Source of the DNA: Shewanella mangrovisoli
GTDB taxonomy: Bacteria > Pseudomonadota > Gammaproteobacteria > Enterobacterales > Shewanellaceae
Assembly: GCF_019457635.1 (NCBI RefSeq)
Contig: NZ_CP080412.1
Coordinates: 4,464,001-4,528,000 of the forward strand
Reading direction: 5' to 3'
Length of the DNA stretch: 64,000 bases
The notes beneath the pieces are model-generated. The model saw only the letters and a list, made by a program, of their open reading frames with translations. It made no database searches and had not been told where the DNA came from. A program made the translations under genes and the position numbers. Position 1 is the stretch's first letter; each line of letters opens with the position of its first letter. This document shows, piece after piece, positions 57,227 to 64,000 of the stretch.

Positions 57227-57262
57227 GACATTTTCGAGTTAAGGCTTTAACTCGAAAATGTC
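57227..57262. repeat. Perfect 16-bp-arm hairpin
   Basis: Arms 57227-57242 and 57247-57262 are exact inverted copies (ends GACATTTTC / GAAAATGTC) around a 4-nt loop GGCT. It sits 25 bp past attC 2. It lacks a T tract, so a plain terminator is unlikely. Confidence 0.75.
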
Positions 57263-57315
57263 CCAAAGCATGCTGTGTAGGCTTTTAAATCTACCGGTTA
57301 AGCTAATGCTAAAAA

Positions 57316-57422
57316 GGTGAGCCATGGTGATTCGCGACACGACCGTCCGCCCCATGGATGGGGCGGTCGAGCATCCACGGATGGACTTGCTGCGTGTCGG
57401 TGAGCAAATACCATGGCTCGCC
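57316..57422. repeat. 107-bp multi-armed palindromic element
   Basis: The outer arms GGTGAGCCATGGT (57316-57328) and ACCATGGCTCGCC (57410-57422) enclose a second pair, CGACACG (57335-57341) and CGTGTCG (57393-57399). Inside are two hairpins, CCGCCCCAT / ATGGGGCGG (57347-57366) and CATCC / GGATG (5772-type positions 57372-57383). The layout is cloverleaf-like. From 57423 to 57597 nothing else is recognised. Confidence 0.7.
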
Positions 57423-57597
57423 CTTCAATATGAGCTTTGCATTAAATGACCAAGCAATAAATCATTTAGTGTTATTAGCCCTTCTATATTTAGCGTCCTT
57501 CTGTCCCGAAGTGAGTTGCGTAAGTTTCGAGCCGAACATTTACGATTAAGTCGTACAACATACTCAAAACTGCCCATTCGGGTGTCAATAAGTATGC

Positions 57598-58152
57598 TTA
57601 ATAAGATGGCGCGACAGGCGCCATCTCTATCCCGCGAAAGAGCTGATAGCGATCGATATCATCATCTAAATATTGGATATTTTGCGTCCACTGCCATGCG
57701 CCTTGGGGCGATTTAGCTTCGAATAACAGTTGGATTAAGGCGGCGCGCGCATTCACGACTCCCTCACCCAGCAGGGAATAATCGCCATTTTGTTGATATA
57801 AACTAAAGAATTGCTGCTTTTCCTGCGAGACACCGTCGTAATAGGTTAACAGCACTTGCTCGCCTTGCTCCCGAAACCACCATGTCTCGCTGTAGGGAGC
57901 GCGCGTACCGACACTCACGGAAAGGATCAACTGGCGCTGATCATGGGAGCAAAAGCCGTTGACGATAACTTGCTTAGGGATCTCCCCCACCTTAGCTGCA
58001 TTGCCCTGCCACTGCCCCACCATTTGCGGACAAAAGGCTTTAAAACTGATCTTAGCGGCTTGCGCAGGAAAGAGAGCCAAGCTGCCCAAGGCGAGTATCA
58101 ATACATTTTTGACCAATAGCTTGCTCAGTCTTTGTGGGATGATTAACGCCAT
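57598..58152 (-). CDS. Exported protein of unknown function
   Basis: This 184-residue protein has an N-terminal hydrophobic signal (about 12-32, VKNVLILALGSLALFPAQA; cleavage after AQA). The mature part has two Cys (FCPQMVGQWQG and NGFCSHDQRQ) that may form a disulfide. Its pattern of short beta strands (ETWWFREQGEQVLLTYYDG, FFSLYQQNGDYSLLGEG) recalls small lipocalin-like domains. No enzyme motif is evident. It is a single leftward gene, divergent from the S9 peptidase gene, and lies immediately beyond the palindromic accessory region. Confidence 0.65.
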   Translation of the reverse strand: MALIIPQRLSKLLVKNVLILALGSLALFPAQAAKISFKAFCPQMVGQWQGNAAKVGEIPKQVIVNGFCSHDQRQLILSVSVGTRAPYSETWWFREQGEQVLLTYYDGVSQEKQQFFSLYQQNGDYSLLGEGVVNARAALIQLLFEAKSPQGAWQWTQNIQYLDDDIDRYQLFRGIEMAPVAPSY

Positions 58153-58396
58153 ATTCGAGTCCTATTTCAATCTTCCAATACATTAGCGTTAAAACACCTT
58201 AGCCACAAATACACCACGACAGTTTGCGCCATGACCAACCTACCTCGTCATCAAAATGCGCCCAGTGGTTACAGTTACTTACATAAAAGTCCGCCTCAAC
58301 CTTCACAGACTCAGCTTGATTTCATGCTCGGTTTTTATACTTTGGGGTTTAATGGGAAATATAACGATAACACTCTGAATGATAAGGAGACATCTA

Positions 58397-60424
58397 GTGA
58401 AGAAGGCAGGAATTATACTGCTGAGTCTGCTTATGCCCCTCAGCACGGCATTTGCAGAAGCCAGCAAACCACTCTCAGTCGAATTACTTTGGCAACTCAA
58501 ACGCATAGGTAGCCCAGTGGTGTCCTCCACGGGCGAGCACATTATTGCGCCTGTGACTGAATATGACCTGAAGGAAGACAAGGGCTCAACCCAACTGTGG
58601 CGCTTCGACGGTGAAGGTAAACAGAGCCGTGCGATTACCGCCAAAGGCTTAAAAGTCAGCGAGCCAGTGTTCTCGCCAGACGGCAAAACCTTAGCCTTTA
58701 TCAGCGAACGTAACGATGATGACGCTGGCCAAATTTACCTTTTACCTATGGACGGCCCGGGTGAAGCTAGCAAACTCACGGACATTCCCACTGGCGTCAA
58801 TGGCATCAAGTGGGTTGGCAAGCATTTGTATTTTATCAGCAATATCTTCCCTGAGCAGAACTGGGAGCAAATGAAGGCCCAGCTCAAGACAGATAAAGAC
58901 AATAAAGTCTCCGCCCGCCAGTGGAATGCGCTGCCCTATTCGCAGTTCGATCATTGGTTAGACGAACGCCGTCAGGCCCATGTGTTTAGGATCCCAGCCA
59001 TAGGCGGCGCGGTTGAAGCCGTGACTCAGCCTTTAGGCCATGAACTGCCACGCTCAAGCCAAAGCAGTTCAAGTTACGATATTTCCCCCGATGAACGCTT
59101 AATCGCCTTCAGCGCCTATGGTTCGGATAATCGCGTCGACCCTAAGTTAGACTTGTTCCTCGCCACCATTGGCGGCAGCAAAGCCGACAACATCACTCCA
59201 GATAACCCAGCGCCGGATCTAAACCCAACATTTAGCCCTAACGGTAAAACCCTCGCCTTTACTCGTCAAAAAATCCCCGGATTTTATGCCGATACCGCAA
59301 GGTTGATGCTGCTGGATGTGAGCAATCGCAAACTCACCACGCTCACTGCGGATTGGGATCGCTCTGTGTCTCAATTTGAATGGACACCCGATAGCAAGGG
59401 CTTCTATGCCAGCATTGATGATGCGGCGACAAACCGTATTTATCATATCGATGCCAAGAGCGGTAAGACCAAGGCCATCACCCAAGCGACCGACTATAGC
59501 CAACCTGCTATCGCTAAAGATGGCCAGTTGATTGCGACCAATCAGAGCTTTTTGTATCCCGCGCGTTTAGTCAGCATCAACCCTCGCAATGGTAAAACCG
59601 AGCGTTTAGAGCAGTTTAATGACGAGATTTTAAAGGATGTCGACTTAGGCAGCTATGAGTCGGTCACCTACAAAGGTTATCAGGGCCAAGACATTCAAAT
59701 GTGGGTGCACTATCCACCTGGGTTCGATCGCAGCAAAAAGTACCCACTGTTTATGCTGATCCACGGCGGCCCACATAACGCCATTAGCGATGGTTTCCAC
59801 TTCCGCTGGAATGCGCAAACCTTTGCCTCTTGGGGTTATGTCACCGCCTGGCCAAACTTCCACGGCTCTAGCGGCTTCGGACAAGAGTTTGCCGACGCCA
59901 TTAACCCGGATTGGAAAAACAAATCCCTCGAAGACGTGCTCAAAGCCGCAGACTGGTTTAAGCAACAAAGTTGGATCGATAGCGAGCGTATGGTTGCCGG
60001 CGGCGCCAGCTATGGTGGCTACTTAACCTCGATTATTTTAGGCCAGCCTCATCCCTTTAAGGCGCTGCTGATCCACGCGGCGGTGTACGACATGTACTCA
60101 CAAATGTCGGCGGACTTTGCCGTCCACAGCACCCGCTTTGGTAACTACTGGGATAATCCTGAGCTGTATAAAGCCATTTCGCCCCATTACTTTGCCGCCA
60201 ACTTTAATACCCCAACCTTAGTCAGCCATGGGCAACTCGATTACCGTGTACCCGTCGGCCAAGGTTTTGAGCTGTTCCGTACCCTGCAAACCCGTAATGT
60301 CGAATCGCGGATGATTTATTTCCCCGATGAAAACCATTGGATAATGAAGCCAAACAACTCCATCTATTGGTATAACCAAGTGAAGGATTGGATGACTCAT
60401 TACGCTAAGCCCGGTGCGCAATAA
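58397..60424 (+). CDS. S9 family prolyl oligopeptidase/acylaminoacyl peptidase
   Basis: I start at the GTG at 58397 (MKKAGIILLSLLMPLSTAFA), seven bases after AAGGAG. The ATG at 58379 would place the ribosome site inside the gene. The 675-residue protein has a signal peptide, an N-terminal beta-propeller (WRFDGEG, FSPDGKTLAFISERND, FSPNGKTLAFTRQK) to about residue 400 and an alpha/beta hydrolase domain. The nucleophile motif is GGASYGGYLTS (Ser near 537), with the acid in HGQLDYRVPVG and His in DENHWI. It is predicted to cleave oligopeptides in the periplasm. Confidence 0.93.
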   Translation: MKKAGIILLSLLMPLSTAFAEASKPLSVELLWQLKRIGSPVVSSTGEHIIAPVTEYDLKEDKGSTQLWRFDGEGKQSRAITAKGLKVSEPVFSPDGKTLAFISERNDDDAGQIYLLPMDGPGEASKLTDIPTGVNGIKWVGKHLYFISNIFPEQNWEQMKAQLKTDKDNKVSARQWNALPYSQFDHWLDERRQAHVFRIPAIGGAVEAVTQPLGHELPRSSQSSSSYDISPDERLIAFSAYGSDNRVDPKLDLFLATIGGSKADNITPDNPAPDLNPTFSPNGKTLAFTRQKIPGFYADTARLMLLDVSNRKLTTLTADWDRSVSQFEWTPDSKGFYASIDDAATNRIYHIDAKSGKTKAITQATDYSQPAIAKDGQLIATNQSFLYPARLVSINPRNGKTERLEQFNDEILKDVDLGSYESVTYKGYQGQDIQMWVHYPPGFDRSKKYPLFMLIHGGPHNAISDGFHFRWNAQTFASWGYVTAWPNFHGSSGFGQEFADAINPDWKNKSLEDVLKAADWFKQQSWIDSERMVAGGASYGGYLTSIILGQPHPFKALLIHAAVYDMYSQMSADFAVHSTRFGNYWDNPELYKAISPHYFAANFNTPTLVSHGQLDYRVPVGQGFELFRTLQTRNVESRMIYFPDENHWIMKPNNSIYWYNQVKDWMTHYAKPGAQ

Positions 60425-60442
60425 CACCTAGAACAGAAAAAC

Positions 60443-60470
60443 AAAAGGTCTGCACTATGCAGACCTTTTT
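60443..60470. terminator. Bidirectional terminator, S9 / M16 genes
   Basis: AAAAGGTCTGC and GCAGACCTTTT form an 11-bp stem around ACTAT, with flanking A and T tracts, between convergent genes. Confidence 0.88.
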
Positions 60471-60498
60471 ATTGGGCGAAATACACTAACGCCAGTGA

Positions 60499-61962
60499 TT
60501 ATTGACCAAAACCCACAGCATTAATATCAACGGTTTGCACTTGGCCATACTTGGCCGCGATAGGCGCTATCTTGCTGGCGTTGCCGATCAGCACAAACTG
60601 TAAGTCCTTTTGCGGGAAGTAAGTTTTCACTAACCTTTGGGTTTCTTCTAAGGTTAAGCCGTCCACTTTTGCTTGGAACTCGTTGATAAACTTATCATCG
60701 AAGCCGTAGAGATACATGCCAGATAAGAGTCCAGCCAATTGGCCCGAGGTTTCAAACTTAGGCGGGAACTGACCTTTAACATAGGCCTTAGCCGAATCCA
60801 GAGTCGCTTGGTCGACGCCTTTCTCCCATAAACGAGCATAGGTTTTCAGCGCTAAATCAATCGCTTCTTGAGTGGTTTCCGTCTTAGTGAAGGTGCTAAT
60901 GGTAAACACACCTGCGTCGGTATAAGGACTAAAACCGGAGCGCGCGCCATAGGTTAGCCCCGCATTCACCCGCAGTTCATCGTTCAGCCAAGAGGTAAAG
61001 CGGCCACCTAAAATGGTGTTCACTACCGTTAGCCCCACATAGTCAGGGTTATCACGGCTAATGCCTAAACCACCGATAACAAAGGTGGTTTCCATCGCAT
61101 CTGGCTTATCCACCAGCAGCACTTTGGCCTGGGTTAACTTAGGTAAACCTTGGTTTAAGACGGGCTGAACGAGTTTTTCGCTGCCTTTCCACTGACCAAA
61201 AGTCTGGGTTAGCTTGGCTTTCATCGCCGCCACATCAAAATCCCCCACTACAGTTAATGCGGTATTGGCGGGTTGATAGTAGCTCTTATGGAAGGCGCGC
61301 AGCTGCGACACTGTGACTTGCTCAAGTGACTCACGATTACCCGATGAGGCATTACCGTAAGGATGAGCGCCGAACACCAGTTTATCGAAGTAGCGACCAA
61401 TCACGGCGCGCGGGCTTTCTTTATCCTGCTGCAACCCCGCAATGGCGCGCTGCTTAAGCTTATCGAACTCGGCCGAATCAAAGTCGGGGCTTAATAGCGC
61501 GGCGCTGAATAGGCCGAGCATCACATCGGTATCTTTCGCCATAAAATCGGCGGCCAGATAGCTACCTTCTTTGTCGGCTTCGGCCCCTAAACTAGCGCCG
61601 AGAAAATCCACTTGCTGCTCAATCTCAGCCTTGGACTTACCCGCCGCGCCAAGGAGTAAACCTTCGGCGGTCATTTGGGCAATACCCGCTGTAGTGTCGT
61701 TAACCGCCCCGGCACGCACGACCGCGTTTAGGGTGATCAACGGCACTTCGCGCTGCGGCATTAAATACACCGTCAGGCCGTTATCTAGCACTAACTTGTC
61801 GTAACTTGGCATGGCAAAGCTGCCAGTATCTACGCGTTTAGGTGCCGTGGTGGAGGCGCAGCCGGATAAGGCTAAGCTAGTGCCTAGGGCTAATGCGACC
61901 ATTAACTTAGTCGGCTGCAGAGATGATGTTATAAAGGATGATTTTACAAAGGAGAGTTTCAT
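60499..61962 (-). CDS. M16 peptidase-like lipoprotein, apparently inactive subunit
   Basis: This is a 487-residue M16 (pitrilysin) family protein. A lipobox LALSGC (Cys35) marks it as a lipoprotein. In the place where active members carry H-x2-E-H, the sequence reads AQMTAEGLLLGAAGKS, with no zinc ligands. The C-terminal half keeps the M16 arginine/tyrosine region (LNDELRVNAGLTYGARSGF). It overlaps the upstream active M16 gene by 4 bp (ATGA), so the two likely form a heterodimer, as in mitochondrial processing peptidase. Confidence 0.9.
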   Translation of the reverse strand: MKLSFVKSSFITSSLQPTKLMVALALGTSLALSGCASTTAPKRVDTGSFAMPSYDKLVLDNGLTVYLMPQREVPLITLNAVVRAGAVNDTTAGIAQMTAEGLLLGAAGKSKAEIEQQVDFLGASLGAEADKEGSYLAADFMAKDTDVMLGLFSAALLSPDFDSAEFDKLKQRAIAGLQQDKESPRAVIGRYFDKLVFGAHPYGNASSGNRESLEQVTVSQLRAFHKSYYQPANTALTVVGDFDVAAMKAKLTQTFGQWKGSEKLVQPVLNQGLPKLTQAKVLLVDKPDAMETTFVIGGLGISRDNPDYVGLTVVNTILGGRFTSWLNDELRVNAGLTYGARSGFSPYTDAGVFTISTFTKTETTQEAIDLALKTYARLWEKGVDQATLDSAKAYVKGQFPPKFETSGQLAGLLSGMYLYGFDDKFINEFQAKVDGLTLEETQRLVKTYFPQKDLQFVLIGNASKIAPIAAKYGQVQTVDINAVGFGQ

Positions 61963-63290
61963 TGATCCGACTCCTCGTTTGCCGCCAGCACCGCAACAGT
62001 GCGATTCGATTTGCGTAAATAGGTTTGGGCAACACGTTGGATATCCGCAGGCGTTACCTTGTTATAGGCCTCTGGCGCATTAAATAATTTATCGTAGCTG
62101 CCAAAATACATTTCATAGGTGCCTATGGTGTTAGCCTTACCATTGATGGTTTCCATCGCACGATAAAAGTCCATCAATTTGATATTTTTGACTTTATCTA
62201 GCTCTTGCTGGGTCACACCATTGGTCACGATGCTATTGATTTGTTCGATCAGCGCGCGCTCTAAGGTGTTAGCATTCACTTCAGGCGTGGCGACGCCCAT
62301 CACATAGAACAGGTTAGGATCGACCGACATCGGCATATAGGTCTCGGCTTCGAGCGCGACTTGTTTATCCACCAGTGCTTGATATAAACGCGAGCTATTA
62401 CCTTGGCTTAGGATAGAGCTAAGCAGATCCAAGGCATAATAATCGGCATGGGTCGCCGCTGGCACATGGTACGCCAACATCACGTTAGGTGTACTGACCG
62501 AGGCTTTTTGGACGAAGGTACGACGCTCACCCTTTTGTAAAGGCTCGACGGTACGCACAGCCTTTGGCGGTGTTTGCGCAGGAATGGGCGCAAAATACTT
62601 ATCCGCCAATGCCTTAACTTGGGCCAGCTTTACATCACCGGCAATCACCACAACCGCATTGTTCGGCGCATAGTAGGTTTTATGGTATTGCACTAAATCT
62701 TCTAAGGTCCAAGCGGCAATATCCGACTCATGGCCAATCACAGACCAAGAGTAAGGATGGGCTAAAAAGGCCACGCCTTTAACTTCGCCTTCGAGGGTAT
62801 TCCAGTTGGAGTTTTCAAGCCCAGTCGAACGCTCCGACTGCACTACGCCACGCTCGCTTTCCACCATATCGGGATTGATATCTAAGTTGGCGATACGGTC
62901 GGCCTCGAGGTCAAACATGGTTTCTAGCGCATTAGCTGGGAACCAGTCGGTGTAGACCGTCATATCCTCTGTGGTGTAGGCATTGTTAGCCCCACCTGCG
63001 GCTTCCATGGTACGGTCGAACATCTTTGGGCCGTATTTTTTCGAGCCGTTAAACATCATATGTTCGAAAAAGTGTGAGATACCGGTAATCCCCGGGACTT
63101 CGTTGCGGGAACCGACTTTCCAAAACAGATACATGTTGGCATTGGGAATAGAAGAGTCCTCTAGCACCATGATTTTCATGCCGTTGGCTAGCGTAAAACT
63201 CTTGATGTCTTCTGCCGTTGTGGCCTGTGCTTGGCTTAAGGGATTAAAGAGTCCCATCGCCAACACCAGCGCCGATAGCGTGCGCTTCAT
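61959..63290 (-). CDS. M16 zinc peptidase, catalytic subunit
   Basis: This 443-residue protein has signal peptide MKRTLSALVLAMGLFNPLSQAQA. The inverted zinc motif H-x2-E-H is present as HFFEHMMFNG (about residues 69-78). The downstream glutamate ligand lies in MVESERGVVQSERS. The protein has the two-domain pitrilysin layout. It should degrade peptides in the periplasm or at the outer membrane together with the lipoprotein encoded next. Confidence 0.93.
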   Translation of the reverse strand: MKRTLSALVLAMGLFNPLSQAQATTAEDIKSFTLANGMKIMVLEDSSIPNANMYLFWKVGSRNEVPGITGISHFFEHMMFNGSKKYGPKMFDRTMEAAGGANNAYTTEDMTVYTDWFPANALETMFDLEADRIANLDINPDMVESERGVVQSERSTGLENSNWNTLEGEVKGVAFLAHPYSWSVIGHESDIAAWTLEDLVQYHKTYYAPNNAVVVIAGDVKLAQVKALADKYFAPIPAQTPPKAVRTVEPLQKGERRTFVQKASVSTPNVMLAYHVPAATHADYYALDLLSSILSQGNSSRLYQALVDKQVALEAETYMPMSVDPNLFYVMGVATPEVNANTLERALIEQINSIVTNGVTQQELDKVKNIKLMDFYRAMETINGKANTIGTYEMYFGSYDKLFNAPEAYNKVTPADIQRVAQTYLRKSNRTVAVLAANEESDQ

Positions 63291-63348
63291 CTTGTTCGCT
63301 CCTTGCTGTAAAAATCCACATATGAAGGCAAATTGCCTAGCAAATCAA

Positions 63349-63370
63349 GCGTGGGAAGGCCTTCCCACGC
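63349..63370. repeat. Perfect 22-bp palindrome
   Basis: GCGTGGGAAGG and CCTTCCCACGC abut with no loop. A T run follows on the right side, not on the left, so as an intrinsic terminator it would face rightward, against the flanking leftward genes. Confidence 0.6.
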
Positions 63371-63427
63371 CGATTTTTTGTAAGCTCAAGTTATACCGAA
63401 AAGGTGACGGAATAAGGCTTAAGCGAT

Positions 63428-64000
63428 TTATTGCGCCTTAAGTGCCGTAAGTGCAACCTTGGTCATGGCTTCTACCCCAACTTTGAGTGCACTTTCATCC
63501 ACATAAAATGCGGGAGAATGGTTACTGGCCGCCGTTTCAGGATCAGTGCCCTTCGGCGTCACCCCAAGGAAGAAAAACATCCCAGGAGACTCCAAAGCAT
63601 AGAAGGAAAAGTCCTCGGCACCTGTGATTAATCCCGGCTCAATCAGCATCTTATCGCCGACCACGCTAGCAAGCACGGGGCGCATACTGGCGACCAATTC
63701 AGGATTATTCACCACCACGGGATAACCTTGATGGATTTCGGTTGTCGCTGTCGCGCCTAAGGTCTTTGCCGATAACTCGGCGATTTCGGCCAAGCGCACC
63801 TTAATATCGGCACGCATAGGTTGGTCAAAGGTGCGGATGGTGCCAATCAGTTCCACTTCATCGGGAATAATATTCGAGCGAATACCGCCATTTATCGCGC
63901 CAAAACTCACTACAGCCGGCGCTTTGGTAATATCCACCTGACGACTGACAATAGTTTGCACATTGGTAATAATTTGCGCCGCGGCGACGATAGGGTCGAC
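63428..64000 (-). CDS. M20-family amidohydrolase, 3' part only
   Basis: The frame is open to the right edge of the window, so 190 C-terminal residues are seen and the start is outside. It reads VDPIVAAAQIITNVQTIVSRQ at the edge, typical of the M20D dimerisation region. Then follows GTIRTFDQPMRADIKVRLAEIAE and the metal-site segment LITGAEDFSFYALESPGMFFFLG. The family includes IAA-amino-acid hydrolases and hippuricases; the substrate is unknown. An internal GTG at 63959-63961 is not the true start. Confidence 0.9.
   Translation of the reverse strand, partial: VDPIVAAAQIITNVQTIVSRQVDITKAPAVVSFGAINGGIRSNIIPDEVELIGTIRTFDQPMRADIKVRLAEIAELSAKTLGATATTEIHQGYPVVVNNPELVASMRPVLASVVGDKMLIEPGLITGAEDFSFYALESPGMFFFLGVTPKGTDPETAASNHSPAFYVDESALKVGVEAMTKVALTALKAQ

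Noticed and set aside
57358..57549. Rightward 63-residue frame overlapping the palindromic element
   Set aside because: Its first part is the palindrome itself and the rest has no protein-like pattern.
61571..61804. Rightward frames opposite the M16 genes
   Set aside because: They are shadows of the leftward M16 coding sequence with no supported start or motif.

Overview
The window is a stretch of a Shewanella chromosome. The evidence is the gene content (pilMNOPQ, a separate argCBFGH cluster, a doubled Cys-type formate dehydrogenase locus, an IrgA-like receptor) together with an rRNA operon and protein sequences that look like the S. oneidensis group. No tool was run. All family names come from reading the translations, and species-level placement is inference.

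Left block (1-18.8 kb), housekeeping. The 5' end of aroK and the type IV pilus assembly operon pilMNOPQ run leftward. Divergent from them is mrcA (penicillin-binding protein 1A). Next comes the leftward arginine cluster argC-argB-argF-argG-argH, with a terminator-like hairpin between argG and argH and an ARG-box-like site upstream of argC. Rightward ppc follows, with a palindromic repeat in its leader, overlapped by a small DUF1439-type lipoprotein gene. A leftward cinA closes the block.

Middle (19.0-24.5 kb). A complete leftward rRNA operon (16S-23S-5S) has a strong P1-type promoter, boxA elements in the leader and spacer, a terminator and no tRNA in the spacer. A perfect DnaA-box 9-mer lies upstream of the promoter. 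From memory, the genes on its two sides sit on opposite sides of the origin in S. oneidensis MR-1, so this operon may be an inversion junction.

Formate block (24.7-40.6 kb). A HTH/periplasmic-binding-protein fusion regulator and fdhD run leftward. Rightward, behind a sigma-54-like promoter, are DUF3305, DUF3306, a multi-cluster ferredoxin and a TorD-type chaperone. Then come two successive operons of identical layout: small Tat-signal protein, FdhA, FdhB, FdhC. Both FdhA copies are 950 residues with Cys in place of selenocysteine. The accessory genes probably mature and supply both enzymes, which would oxidise periplasmic formate and feed electrons through cytochrome b to the quinone pool.

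Right block (41-64 kb). This holds a chemoreceptor, a large Gly-rich-tether lipoprotein of unknown function, a BASS transporter, a HemN-like radical SAM protein, a small HhH protein, a DUF4424 protein, and an irgA/irgB-like divergent pair around a Fur box. After these come a patatin-like lipase, a LysR regulator with an EamA transporter, and trmL. Downstream of trmL (about 55.8-57.6 kb) is the accessory part of the window: one clear integron-type gene cassette with its own attC, a second attC closing an ORF-less cassette, several GC-rich palindromes, a 16-bp-arm hairpin and a 107-bp multi-armed palindromic element. No integrase is present. The window ends with an S9 peptidase, a paired active/inactive M16 peptidase operon and a truncated M20 amidohydrolase.
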